From Verrucomicrobiaceae bacterium (lineage in GTDB: Bacteria > Verrucomicrobiota > Verrucomicrobiia > Verrucomicrobiales > Verrucomicrobiaceae): 64,000 nt of DNA. The position numbers and the translations under genes are program-made. Below, piece by piece: positions 25,959-34,618 of this stretch (positions are counted from its first letter, which is position 1; the number at the start of each line of letters is the position of its first letter). The stretch covers positions 62,001 to 126,000 of the forward strand of contig JAIXYN010000005.1 of NCBI GenBank assembly GCA_027490195.1. Reading direction: 5' to 3'. A model generated the notes under the pieces. That model was not told the origin of the DNA, made no database searches, and worked only from the letters and a program-made list of their open reading frames with translations.

Positions 25959-28652
25959 ATGCGCATTCCGCTTCTCTTTTTTCTCGCGACCTCCACGCTG
26001 ACCGGTGCGGACACTGGCCTGCGCAGCTATCTGGAAACGCATTGTTTCGACTGCCACGATTCGACATCCAAGAAAGGAGGGCTCAACCTCGAAACGCTGC
26101 CGATGCAGTTTGATGTGACTGAGCACTTCGACGTTTGGGCCAAGGCGCACGACCGCATCGCGGCGGGAGAAATGCCCCCGAAGTCTCGCCGCGATCGTCC
26201 TTCGGAAAAGGAAAATGCCGATGCACTGATGCTACTCGACAACAGCCTGCACAAAGCCGATGCGGCACGCGTTGCAAAGACGGGACGTGCGCTCTTTCGT
26301 CGCCTCTCCGCGCAGGAATACGAGAACGCGTTGTGCGACCTGTTGCATCTACCGGGGCTGCGCATCAAGCATCTGCTGCCCGAAGACGAGCGACGCCATG
26401 GCTACAACAAGATTGGCCAGGCGCTCGATCTCTCGAATGTCCATCTAAGCCAGTTCATGGATGCGGCGGACCTCGCGCTCACCGCCGCCATCGCCACGCG
26501 AAGCACACCTCCACCGGTTTTGCGCAAGCGTTATGGCGGAACCAGCGGCACGGAAAACTGGAACTGGGTCGCGCGGGGTGATGCCGTGCTGCTGAAGGGC
26601 AAGGCCTTCGACCCGCTGCTGCCGCTGCCTACGGCCGATGACAATCTCTGGGGAGCACCCGGCGATGACTTGCGGAAAGAAAGGAACACCTTGCTCGGTA
26701 CCAAGCTCCGCGACTATGAGGGGGCCATCGGCTACTTCACCGGCCCCATCGAGCGAACGTTTAGCATGACCATGCAATTCTCGCCAGTTCACGCCGGGAA
26801 GTATCGTATCCGCACCTATGCGTGGGGCTTCTGGTGGGACCGTGGCAAGGTGGAGCCGCCAAAGCGTAACGAATCCTTTATGCTCTCGGTCTGGCTTCCT
26901 TCGGACGGGCCGCGCTTCATCCATTCGCCTTCGCGTAGGCTGGGAATGTTCGATGTTCCGGCATTGGAAAGTCGCGTCCACGAATACACCGGCTGGTTCG
27001 ATGTGAATGAGGAACTGCTCTTCGAGATGGGCACGCCCACCGGCTACGAGAAAAACACCGGACGCTGGGCTTCGCAGTCACCAGGCTCGTGCGCCGTCCA
27101 CTCCGGACCTGGTATCGCGCTGGATTGGTTCGAGGTGGAAGGTCCGATCTTCGACCAATGGCCGCCGAGCAGTCACAGCGCGATCTTTGGCGATCTGCCC
27201 ATCCGCCCGCTCGCGAAAAACAGCGGCATCATCACGCCAAAACGTGAGCCGGTGCGGCAGCGCTCTCGCAACGGCGGAACCCGTCCCGGCAACGGCGAGC
27301 TCACCAAGGATGAAAAAGAGCCGCCTCTAGAGAGTGTCTTCACTGAGCATCCGCAGGAAGACGCGACGCGCTTGCTCGCGCAGTTCCTTAGCCGTGCTTT
27401 TCGTCGTGCAGTACCTGCGGACGAGGTGCAAGGCTACGTGGAAATTGTCTCGCGGGAGATGAAGGGCCAGGCCTGCTTCGAAGACGCAATGAAGGAAGCG
27501 TGCAAGGCCGCGCTCTGTTCCCCGGACTTCTTATTCATCGGCGACAACGGCTTGGCGAAGAACACTTTGCCGCACATTCGCCTCAGCGATCGCTCCCTCG
27601 CCGAGCGGCTCGCGCTTTGGTTCTGGAACAGCCTGCCTGACGAAGAACTCACCGCGCTCGCAAACTCCAGGAGCCTGCACTTGCCAGAGAACCTCAGAAA
27701 ACAAACCGACCGCCTGCTCGCCGATCCACGCTCGGATCGCTTCATAGCAGATTTCGCGGATCAGTGGCTCGACCTGCGGAAGATCGATGCCACACAGCCC
27801 GACACCAAGCTTTACCCCGAGGCTCGCGAGCATCTGAAGCACAGCATGATCGCCGAAACGCGTGCTTACTTGCGCGAGCTGATCACCCAAGACCTCAGCG
27901 TCTCGCATCTCGTGAAATCGGATTTTGCGATGCTCAATCAGAGCCTAGCCGATCACTACGGCATACCTGGCGTCTCGGGTTGCGACCTCCGTCGCGTCTC
28001 TTTGCCAGCAGGCAACCCGCGCGGCGCTTTCCTCACTCAGGCAGCCGTGTTGAAAGTCACCGCCAACGGCACCAGCACCTCTCCTGTGACGCGCGGCGTC
28101 TGGATCAATGAGCGCATCCTTGGCAACCACATCCCTCCACCACCTGCAGGCGTGCCCGCAATTGATCCCGACACTCGCGGCGCCAAGACCATCCGCGAAC
28201 AGCTAGAAAAGCATCGCTCCGACGCACGCTGCGCGGGTTGCCACGCTAAGATCGATCCGCCCGGCTTCGCGATGGAGAGCTTCGATGTTATTGGCGGCTT
28301 CCGCGACCGTTACCGCTCACTCAACAGCGGCGACACGCAGGCCACGTTTAACTTCGCCTCCGGCTGGAACCCACGCGTCCGCCTCAATCAGTCCGTCGAT
28401 CCTTCCGGTCAGCTCCACAGCGGCGAACCCTTCAAAAATCTCACCGATTTCCAATCCCTCCTCCTGCGCAACCCCGATGCCCTCGCCACCAACATGGTCC
28501 GCCAGTTCCTCATGTATGCCACCGGTTCCGAGCCTCACTACTCCGACCGCCGCGCAATCTCCCGCATCCTCACGCAAACGAAGCCGAACAACTACGGCCT
28601 CCGCTCCCTCATCAACGCAATCGTTCAGAGCGAACTGTTCCTCAATAAGTAA
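25959..28652 (+). CDS. DUF1587/1595/1592/1588/1585 cytochrome-like protein, copy 2
   Basis: 897 residues from the ATG at 25959, which opens a good signal peptide (MRIPLLFFLATSTLTGAD). A GTG at 25941 overlapping the previous stop (GTGA) is an alternative start. Domain order and length equal copy 1: N-terminal HCFDCHDSTSKKGG, DUF1587, the FWWDRGKVEPPKR beta domain, DUF1595, DUF1592, DUF1588 with CAGCHAKIDPPG, DUF1585. By eye about three quarters of residues match copy 1, with divergence concentrated near residues 190-230 and 440-460. This is a tandem duplication, old enough to have diverged, and both copies keep all motifs, so both are probably active. Confidence 0.92.
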   Translation: MRIPLLFFLATSTLTGADTGLRSYLETHCFDCHDSTSKKGGLNLETLPMQFDVTEHFDVWAKAHDRIAAGEMPPKSRRDRPSEKENADALMLLDNSLHKADAARVAKTGRALFRRLSAQEYENALCDLLHLPGLRIKHLLPEDERRHGYNKIGQALDLSNVHLSQFMDAADLALTAAIATRSTPPPVLRKRYGGTSGTENWNWVARGDAVLLKGKAFDPLLPLPTADDNLWGAPGDDLRKERNTLLGTKLRDYEGAIGYFTGPIERTFSMTMQFSPVHAGKYRIRTYAWGFWWDRGKVEPPKRNESFMLSVWLPSDGPRFIHSPSRRLGMFDVPALESRVHEYTGWFDVNEELLFEMGTPTGYEKNTGRWASQSPGSCAVHSGPGIALDWFEVEGPIFDQWPPSSHSAIFGDLPIRPLAKNSGIITPKREPVRQRSRNGGTRPGNGELTKDEKEPPLESVFTEHPQEDATRLLAQFLSRAFRRAVPADEVQGYVEIVSREMKGQACFEDAMKEACKAALCSPDFLFIGDNGLAKNTLPHIRLSDRSLAERLALWFWNSLPDEELTALANSRSLHLPENLRKQTDRLLADPRSDRFIADFADQWLDLRKIDATQPDTKLYPEAREHLKHSMIAETRAYLRELITQDLSVSHLVKSDFAMLNQSLADHYGIPGVSGCDLRRVSLPAGNPRGAFLTQAAVLKVTANGTSTSPVTRGVWINERILGNHIPPPPAGVPAIDPDTRGAKTIREQLEKHRSDARCAGCHAKIDPPGFAMESFDVIGGFRDRYRSLNSGDTQATFNFASGWNPRVRLNQSVDPSGQLHSGEPFKNLTDFQSLLLRNPDALATNMVRQFLMYATGSEPHYSDRRAISRILTQTKPNNYGLRSLINAIVQSELFLNK

Positions 28653-28699
28653 GAACGCACCGACATAATACGCACACTCAAACAGTCCAATTTTTCCCC

Positions 28700-31600
28700 G
28701 TGATCATCCAATCATTCCTTCGCGTCTTCTTCTTGACCTTCTACAGCGTCACCATTGCTGCGATCAATCTACGGCCGACTGCGGCAGCCACTTTAGATAT
28801 CCCCAATGAGTCCCGTGTCGTCTTGTTGGGGAACGGACTTGGCTCTCGCATGTTGCGCTATGGCCATTTTGAGACAGAGATGCATCGGCGTTACCCGAAC
28901 CATCATTTGGTGATTCGCAATATTTGTGACGAAGGAGATACGCCTGCGTTCCGCCCGCACGCCGGGCGCGCGAATCCATGGGCGTTTCAAGGTGGCAAAA
29001 AATTCCGCCCATTGGTGGAAGCCAAAGACAGGTGGGGCGGAAATTCGGGTGCCGGCCATTTCAAAGAACCGGACGGCTGGTTGGCGCAATTGAAGCCCGA
29101 CATCATCGTGGCCTTCTTCGGCTACAACGAGTCATTTGAGGGCTCCGCAGGAATTCCGAATTTCAAAGCGGAGCTGGAGGCATTTGTCGCTCACACGCTG
29201 AAGCAAAATTACAATGGTAAAGGTCCGTCAAAGCTGGCGCTTGTTTCACCGACCGCTTTTCAGGATCTTTCGAAACGATACGGAACTCCAAACGGAAGGA
29301 CTGAAAACGCCAATCTGGCGCTCTACAGCAAAGCCATTGAGGACGTTGCGGCGAACCATTCCCTTCCCTTCGTGAATCTGTTCGCAGCCACAAGCCCATG
29401 GTTCATCACGGGAGCAAAACCGTTGACGCGCGATGGAGCACTGCTCACCGATGAAGGCTACGCTAAGCTCGCTCCTGTGCTAGCAGATCAACTCTTCGGT
29501 GCGACGAAACCATCCGCAAAAGGAGCCACAACTGCAATTCAAAAAGCGGTTACTGACAGCAACTGGCATTGGCTCCATTATTATAAAATACCGAATGGTG
29601 TTCATGTCTTCGGGCGTCGCCATGCTCCCTACGGCCCAGAGAATTATCCAGCCGAACTGCGCAAGTTGGAACAGATGATCGATGTCCGGGATCAAGCCAT
29701 CTGGGCCGCGGCGAATGGCGAGACCTTCGATCTCGCTGCTGCGGATGCGAAGACCGAGGTTTTGCCCGTCATCGGGAAAGTTGACCCGAAGATCAACTAC
29801 CTCCCAGCCGAGGAAGCGCTCAAAACACTGTCGGTTCCCGAAGGTTATCAAATTGCGGTCTTCGCAGACGAAAGCCGGTTCCCCGATCTGGCGAATCCCG
29901 TGCAGTTATCGTTTGATAACAAAGGCCGTCTCTGGGTAGCGACCATGCCAAGCTATCCGCACCATCGCCCGGGCGATCCACTGCCAAATGATAAACTGAT
30001 CATCCTCGAAGACACCGACGCAGATGGTCGCGCCGACAAGCAAGTCACGTTCGCAGAAGGGTTACATCTCCCCATGGGCTTTGAATTCGGGCATGATGGC
30101 GTTTATGTTTCCCAAGGAACATCGTTGATTTTCCTGCAAGACACGAATGGCGATGACAAGGCGGAAGTGCGCGACATTGTCATGAGTGGATTCGATGACC
30201 ACGATACGCACCATGCCATTTCGGCCTTCTGTGCTGATCCTTCCGGAGCGATTCTCATGTCAGAGGGAACATTTCTTCGCAGCCATATCGAGACCGCCTA
30301 CGGTCCGGTAAGAAGTTCAAATGGTGGCTTCTTCCGCTACAATCCTGAACGGCGGCATCTGGAGCGGACCGTACGACTTTCCATCCCAAATCCATGGGGC
30401 ATCGCATTCGATGACTGGGGACAGGATTTCTTCAGCGACACCTCCGATCCACCAGTACGATGGATGCTCCAAGGCTCGCTGAAAGTGCCACTGGGCAGCT
30501 TCTCACCGCTTCCACCGAATCTTTTATCTGTGCTCGTGCGGCCAACTTCCGGTTTGGAAATTGTGTCGAGCCGACATTTCCCAGACGAGGTGCAGGGCGA
30601 TTTACTGATTAACAATACGATCGGTTTTCTTGGCATGAAACAGCACACGCTGAAAGATGAAGGCACGGGTTTTGTCAGCAAATTCAGACAGGACTTGGTC
30701 AAAGGCACCGACCCCAATTTCCGACCTGTGGATATGGAATTTGCGCCCGACGGCTCGCTGTATTTGGTGGATTGGCATAACGCTCGTATCGGCCACATGC
30801 AACACAGTGCTCGCGATCCTAACCGAGATCATTCTCACGGTCGTATTTTCCGCATCACCTATCCAGCCCGTCCATTGATCAAACCAGCCAATGTTGCTGG
30901 CGCGCCCATTGCTGAGTTGCTGAAGAATTTGGAGCAACCGGAATACCGCACCCGCTATCGCTCCCGCCGCGAACTGCGCGGACGCGATCACACGGAAGTG
31001 CTCAACGGCGTGAAACAATGGATCGCAGGTTTGAATCCATCCGATGCCAATTATGAACACCATCTCGTCGAAGCTTTGTGGGTGACATGGGGAATCAATC
31101 AAGTGGACGCAGGACTCGTGCGCCAGTTGCTTGTGGCAAAGGACTTCAGGGCACGCGCCGCCGCCGTGCGCGCCTTGCGCTACAATGGTCATCAATTGGC
31201 AGACCAAGTGGACATGCTGAAGAAAGCCAGCGCTGACTCCCACGGGCGAGTGCGCCTTGAAGCCATCGTAGCGGCCTCTTGGCTGGAGAACAATGCAGGC
31301 CGCAGCGTGCTCGCCGCCGTTCCTGATTCAGGGATGGATAAATGGATGGAACCCGTCTTCAAGACGGCTTCCGATGTCCTCAACGGTCAACAAATCAAAG
31401 CCGAACCTCCGCCCGTTTTCGAAACGCACCTTACCGGAGCCGCTAAGGAACAATTCCTCCGTGGAGCGGAAGTTTTCCTGAAGGACGGCCACTGTGGGAC
31501 GTGTCACCAAAAGGACGGCAACGGACTGCCTGCGGCTCAATTCCCTCCACTCGCAGGCAGTGAATGGGTCCTGGGCGACGAGGAACGACTGATCAAATTA

Positions 31601-31834
31601 ACGCTGCATGGCCTCATCGGCCCCATTGAAGTCAAGGGGGTGAAATACCCCGGGGCCGTCCCCATGACTCCATTCAAAATGCTCAGTGATGACGAGGTAG
31701 CCGATGTCCTGACCTTCGTGCGCAATGCCTTCGGAAACAAAGCGGCTCCCGTCACGCACGATTCCGTTGGCAAAGTTCGTGCCGCCACAAAGGACCAGCC
31801 GACTTTCTATCAAGCCTCTGAGTTGCAAAAGTAG
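28700..31834 (+). CDS. PVC-type haem-binding propeller protein with SGNH domain
   Basis: 1044 residues, GTG start, signal peptide (FLRVFFLTFYSVTIAA). Residues about 35-275 are an SGNH/GDSL hydrolase-like domain (VVLLGNGLGSRML; FFGYNESFEGSAG; DEGYAKLAPVLADQLFG), in which the usual GDS nucleophile is replaced by GNG. Residues about 370-770 are a six-bladed propeller of the PVC membrane-bound dehydrogenase type (LDTN/LEDTDADGRADKQVTFAEG, DDHDTHHAISAFCADPSG, NPWGIAFDDWGQDFFSDTSD). A HEAT-like helical part follows, then a class I cytochrome c domain, CGTCHQKDGNG (Cys932, Cys935, His936). It is an exported electron-transfer or dehydrogenase-like protein. GC content is visibly lower than in the flanking genes, which hints at separate origin. 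Confidence 0.9.
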   Translation: MIIQSFLRVFFLTFYSVTIAAINLRPTAAATLDIPNESRVVLLGNGLGSRMLRYGHFETEMHRRYPNHHLVIRNICDEGDTPAFRPHAGRANPWAFQGGKKFRPLVEAKDRWGGNSGAGHFKEPDGWLAQLKPDIIVAFFGYNESFEGSAGIPNFKAELEAFVAHTLKQNYNGKGPSKLALVSPTAFQDLSKRYGTPNGRTENANLALYSKAIEDVAANHSLPFVNLFAATSPWFITGAKPLTRDGALLTDEGYAKLAPVLADQLFGATKPSAKGATTAIQKAVTDSNWHWLHYYKIPNGVHVFGRRHAPYGPENYPAELRKLEQMIDVRDQAIWAAANGETFDLAAADAKTEVLPVIGKVDPKINYLPAEEALKTLSVPEGYQIAVFADESRFPDLANPVQLSFDNKGRLWVATMPSYPHHRPGDPLPNDKLIILEDTDADGRADKQVTFAEGLHLPMGFEFGHDGVYVSQGTSLIFLQDTNGDDKAEVRDIVMSGFDDHDTHHAISAFCADPSGAILMSEGTFLRSHIETAYGPVRSSNGGFFRYNPERRHLERTVRLSIPNPWGIAFDDWGQDFFSDTSDPPVRWMLQGSLKVPLGSFSPLPPNLLSVLVRPTSGLEIVSSRHFPDEVQGDLLINNTIGFLGMKQHTLKDEGTGFVSKFRQDLVKGTDPNFRPVDMEFAPDGSLYLVDWHNARIGHMQHSARDPNRDHSHGRIFRITYPARPLIKPANVAGAPIAELLKNLEQPEYRTRYRSRRELRGRDHTEVLNGVKQWIAGLNPSDANYEHHLVEALWVTWGINQVDAGLVRQLLVAKDFRARAAAVRALRYNGHQLADQVDMLKKASADSHGRVRLEAIVAASWLENNAGRSVLAAVPDSGMDKWMEPVFKTASDVLNGQQIKAEPPPVFETHLTGAAKEQFLRGAEVFLKDGHCGTCHQKDGNGLPAAQFPPLAGSEWVLGDEERLIKLTLHGLIGPIEVKGVKYPGAVPMTPFKMLSDDEVADVLTFVRNAFGNKAAPVTHDSVGKVRAATKDQPTFYQASELQK

Positions 31835-32173
31835 CGTTAAGCTCGTGATTCCGTTTCCACTGAGATGAGGGTTTCGGAAAATCCGCAAGACAGATCAAAT
31901 TCCATGCGGAGAAGAGCAAGGGCCACGGTTTATCGTTCACTTGCATGCAAAGTAAATGTTACATCTCCATGATCTTCACCCCTACTTTTGCGTGTTCCAC
32001 GGCACAAGCAGTAACGTCTTCTATTTCAGCAGCCAAGGGACCAATGGCAGCTACAGCCATCCGTAGATGCTGAATTTGATCAACCATGTGGATGAGCTGA
32101 TCGATGCGCTAAGAAGGTAGATTCTCAGCACGGCAAGCGTTTAACTTCGTCCATACGACGATTGCCTTCTGCC
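31835..32173. other. Intergenic region with a possible broken frame
   Basis: Plus-strand codons from 31956 to 32120 read MLHLHDLHPYFCVFHGTSSN, then VFYFSSQGTNGSYSHP, a TAG stop at 32064-32066, then MLNLINHVDELIDALRR and a TAG at 32118. The composition is protein-like on both sides of the stop, which suggests the 3' end of a decayed gene with one nonsense change. I do not recognise the family. No terminator hairpin or RNA gene is visible in the remainder. Confidence 0.35.
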
Positions 32174-34609
32174 ATGCTGAAATCTGCTTTATCCCAGACC
32201 GTCCTGCTGCTCCTGCTCAGCGCATTCGCGCTTTCGCACGCCGCCCATGCTGACGAATTACGCATCTTTCCCGAGCACATCGACATTCATCCGCTCTCCA
32301 CCAGCCAGCGCGTGGTCGTCACGCTCACCGATGCACGCGGGCTTACCAGCGATGTCACAACGGAGGCGAAGGTGACTATGGAAAACGCCAGCCTCGTCCG
32401 CTGGCAAAGTGGCACACTCACCCCCTTGGCCTCGGGGAGCACGCTACTCGTCGTGAATCACGCGGGGCTATGCGTCACGGCGAATGTGAAGGTCACGCGG
32501 AGCGCGGAAACCGCTGCACCTTCGTTTCAAAATGAAGTCGTGCCGGTGTTGATGCGCTATGGGTGCAGCACGGGTTCCTGCCATGGTGCGACGCGGGGGA
32601 AGGACGGCTTTCGCCTCTCGCTCTTCGGCTATGACCCAGATGCCGACCACTTCCGCCTCACGCGCGAGTTTGTGAATCGCCGCGTCAATGTCGCCCTGCC
32701 GGAGGATAGCCTTTTGCTCAAGAAAGCTGCGGGCACGGTGCCGCATGGCGGTGGGAAAAAGCTCACGCCTGACGATGCCAACTTCACCCTACTGCGCGAC
32801 TGGATTGCCGCTGGCGCACCGAAAGGCCACTCCGATGAAGCGCACCTGAGTAGCGTGAGCGTGTTTCCCGCCGAACTCACACTCGATGCCGCCGGGCAGA
32901 GTCATCGCCTCGTCGTCATGGGCAGCTTTACCGATGGCTCACAGCGAGATGTCACGCACCTCAGCATTTTGGAAAGCTCCGACGACTCCATCGCCAGCGT
33001 CACGCGTGAGGGTGTCGTCACAAGTCATCGGCGCGGCGAGGTCTTCATCTCCGTGCGCCTTCCCGCCTTCATCAGCGGCGTGCGCGTGGATGTCGTGCCC
33101 GGCCAGCAGCCGCCCACCAAGCTTGCGAAGGGCTGGAACTTCATCGACGAAGCCGTCTATGCCCGCCTCTCGAAGCTGCGCATGACGCCCGCCGAAGTGT
33201 GCAGCGACGACGACTTCGTGCGCCGCGTCTTCATCGACACCATCGGCCTGCTGCCCACCCTCGCGGAATACGAACAGTTTCAAAACGACACACGCAGCGA
33301 CAAACGCGCCCGCCTCGTGGACAGCCTGCTCGCCCGGCCCGAGTTCACCGACCTCTGGACCATGAAATGGGGCGAGCGGCTCCAGGCCCGCAGCATCGTC
33401 TCCGCCTCCGCCTCACATCAAAAAGCCACGGTGCGCTACACTGCCTGGCTGCATCGCCAAATCGAAAACGAGACGCCGATGAACGAGGTCATCCACCGCC
33501 TCATCGCCGCGAAAGGCACCTGGATTGAAAATCCTGAGACCAATTTTTATCGCGAGCGCGACCCGAAGCTGCTCATGGAAAACATGTCGCAGCTCTTCCT
33601 CGGCGCACGCATCCAGTGCGCCCAGTGTCACAACCATCCCTTCGACCGCTGGACCCAGAATGACTACTACGGCATGGTCGCCTTCTTCGCCCGCACCCAG
33701 AAGAAGAGCTGCGAGGATATGATGGACGTGCTCGTCTATGAAGCGCCCAGCGGCGAGACCAGCCACCCCGTCACGCAGAAGCAAATCACGCCTAAATTCC
33801 TCGGCGGCGCGCTCGCCACCACCGCCGACCGCGAACGCCGCACCGTGCTTGCCGATTGGCTCACCGCGCCGGACAATCGCCTCGTCGCCCGCAACCTCGC
33901 CAACATCTACTGGCAACACTTTTTCGGCGTCGGCATCATCGACCCCGTGGACGACGCCCGCGTCTCTAACCCGCCGTCAAATCCCGAGTTGCTCGACGCC
34001 CTCGCCGCACGACTCGCCGCCGTAGGCTTCAAACCCCGCGCCTTCATCCGCGACATCCTGCTCTCCCGCACCTACCAGCATAGTTCGCTGGAGAACGAAA
34101 CCAACCGCGCCGACACCCGCAACTTCTCCCACTCGTATCCGCGCCGCATCCTCGCCGAAGTGCTCTGGGACTGCCTCACGCAAGCCACCGGTTACTTCGA
34201 CGAAAGCTTCTTCTTCGAGCGCCCCGGCACCCGAGCCGTGCAAATCGGCGACGGCGGGATCACCACCACCTTCCTCTCCACCTTTGGCCGCTCAAAGCGC
34301 AAGACGCCCTGCACCTGCGAGGTCAAATCCCAGCCCACCCTTTCGCAAGCGCTCAATCTCATCAACGGCACCAGCATCACCCACTGCATCGAGCGCGGCA
34401 AAAACCTCCCCGCCTGGACCACCCAGGAAAAAGACCCACAGCAAATCATCCGCAATCTCTACCTCACCAGCCTCTCGCGCCTGCCTTCCGAAAGCGAAAC
34501 CGCCGCCATCACCGAAGTCCTCCGCACCCACAAAGGAGGCCCGAAAACCGCCCTGCAAGACATCTTCTGGGCCGTGCTGAACTCTAACGAATTCGTCTTT
34601 AATCACTGA
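32174..34609 (+). CDS. Ig-like/DUF1549/DUF1553 secreted protein
   Basis: 811 residues with signal peptide (LLLLLSAFALSHAAHADE) starting at 32174. Two bacterial Ig-like (Big2-type) segments are seen (about 30-105, ELRIFPEHIDIHPLSTSQRV; and about 230-310, VFPAELTLDAAGQSHRLVV). Between them is a CSTGSCHG segment that may bind haem or metal. DUF1549 follows (FVRRVFIDTIGLLPTLAEYE; CAQCHNHPFDRW) and then DUF1553 (LADWLTAPDNRLVARNLANI; QALNLINGT; FWAVLNSNEFVFNH at the end). It heads a plus-strand run of secreted genes reaching 47609. Its last 90 bases are repeated, without the rest of the gene, at 39659-39766 and 42270-42346. Confidence 0.93.
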   Translation: MLKSALSQTVLLLLLSAFALSHAAHADELRIFPEHIDIHPLSTSQRVVVTLTDARGLTSDVTTEAKVTMENASLVRWQSGTLTPLASGSTLLVVNHAGLCVTANVKVTRSAETAAPSFQNEVVPVLMRYGCSTGSCHGATRGKDGFRLSLFGYDPDADHFRLTREFVNRRVNVALPEDSLLLKKAAGTVPHGGGKKLTPDDANFTLLRDWIAAGAPKGHSDEAHLSSVSVFPAELTLDAAGQSHRLVVMGSFTDGSQRDVTHLSILESSDDSIASVTREGVVTSHRRGEVFISVRLPAFISGVRVDVVPGQQPPTKLAKGWNFIDEAVYARLSKLRMTPAEVCSDDDFVRRVFIDTIGLLPTLAEYEQFQNDTRSDKRARLVDSLLARPEFTDLWTMKWGERLQARSIVSASASHQKATVRYTAWLHRQIENETPMNEVIHRLIAAKGTWIENPETNFYRERDPKLLMENMSQLFLGARIQCAQCHNHPFDRWTQNDYYGMVAFFARTQKKSCEDMMDVLVYEAPSGETSHPVTQKQITPKFLGGALATTADRERRTVLADWLTAPDNRLVARNLANIYWQHFFGVGIIDPVDDARVSNPPSNPELLDALAARLAAVGFKPRAFIRDILLSRTYQHSSLENETNRADTRNFSHSYPRRILAEVLWDCLTQATGYFDESFFFERPGTRAVQIGDGGITTTFLSTFGRSKRKTPCTCEVKSQPTLSQALNLINGTSITHCIERGKNLPAWTTQEKDPQQIIRNLYLTSLSRLPSESETAAITEVLRTHKGGPKTALQDIFWAVLNSNEFVFNH

Positions 34610-34618
34610 ATGCGCATG
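34520..34618 (+). repeat. DUF1553 3'-end repeat, copy A (intact gene)
   Basis: This is the source-type copy of a repeated block. It covers the last codons of the DUF1553 gene (TALQDIFWAVLNSNEFVFNH), its TGA, and the following GCGCATGA that holds a start codon of the next gene. Copies B and C share this block from the C-terminal codons through the next gene's ATG. Confidence 0.75.
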
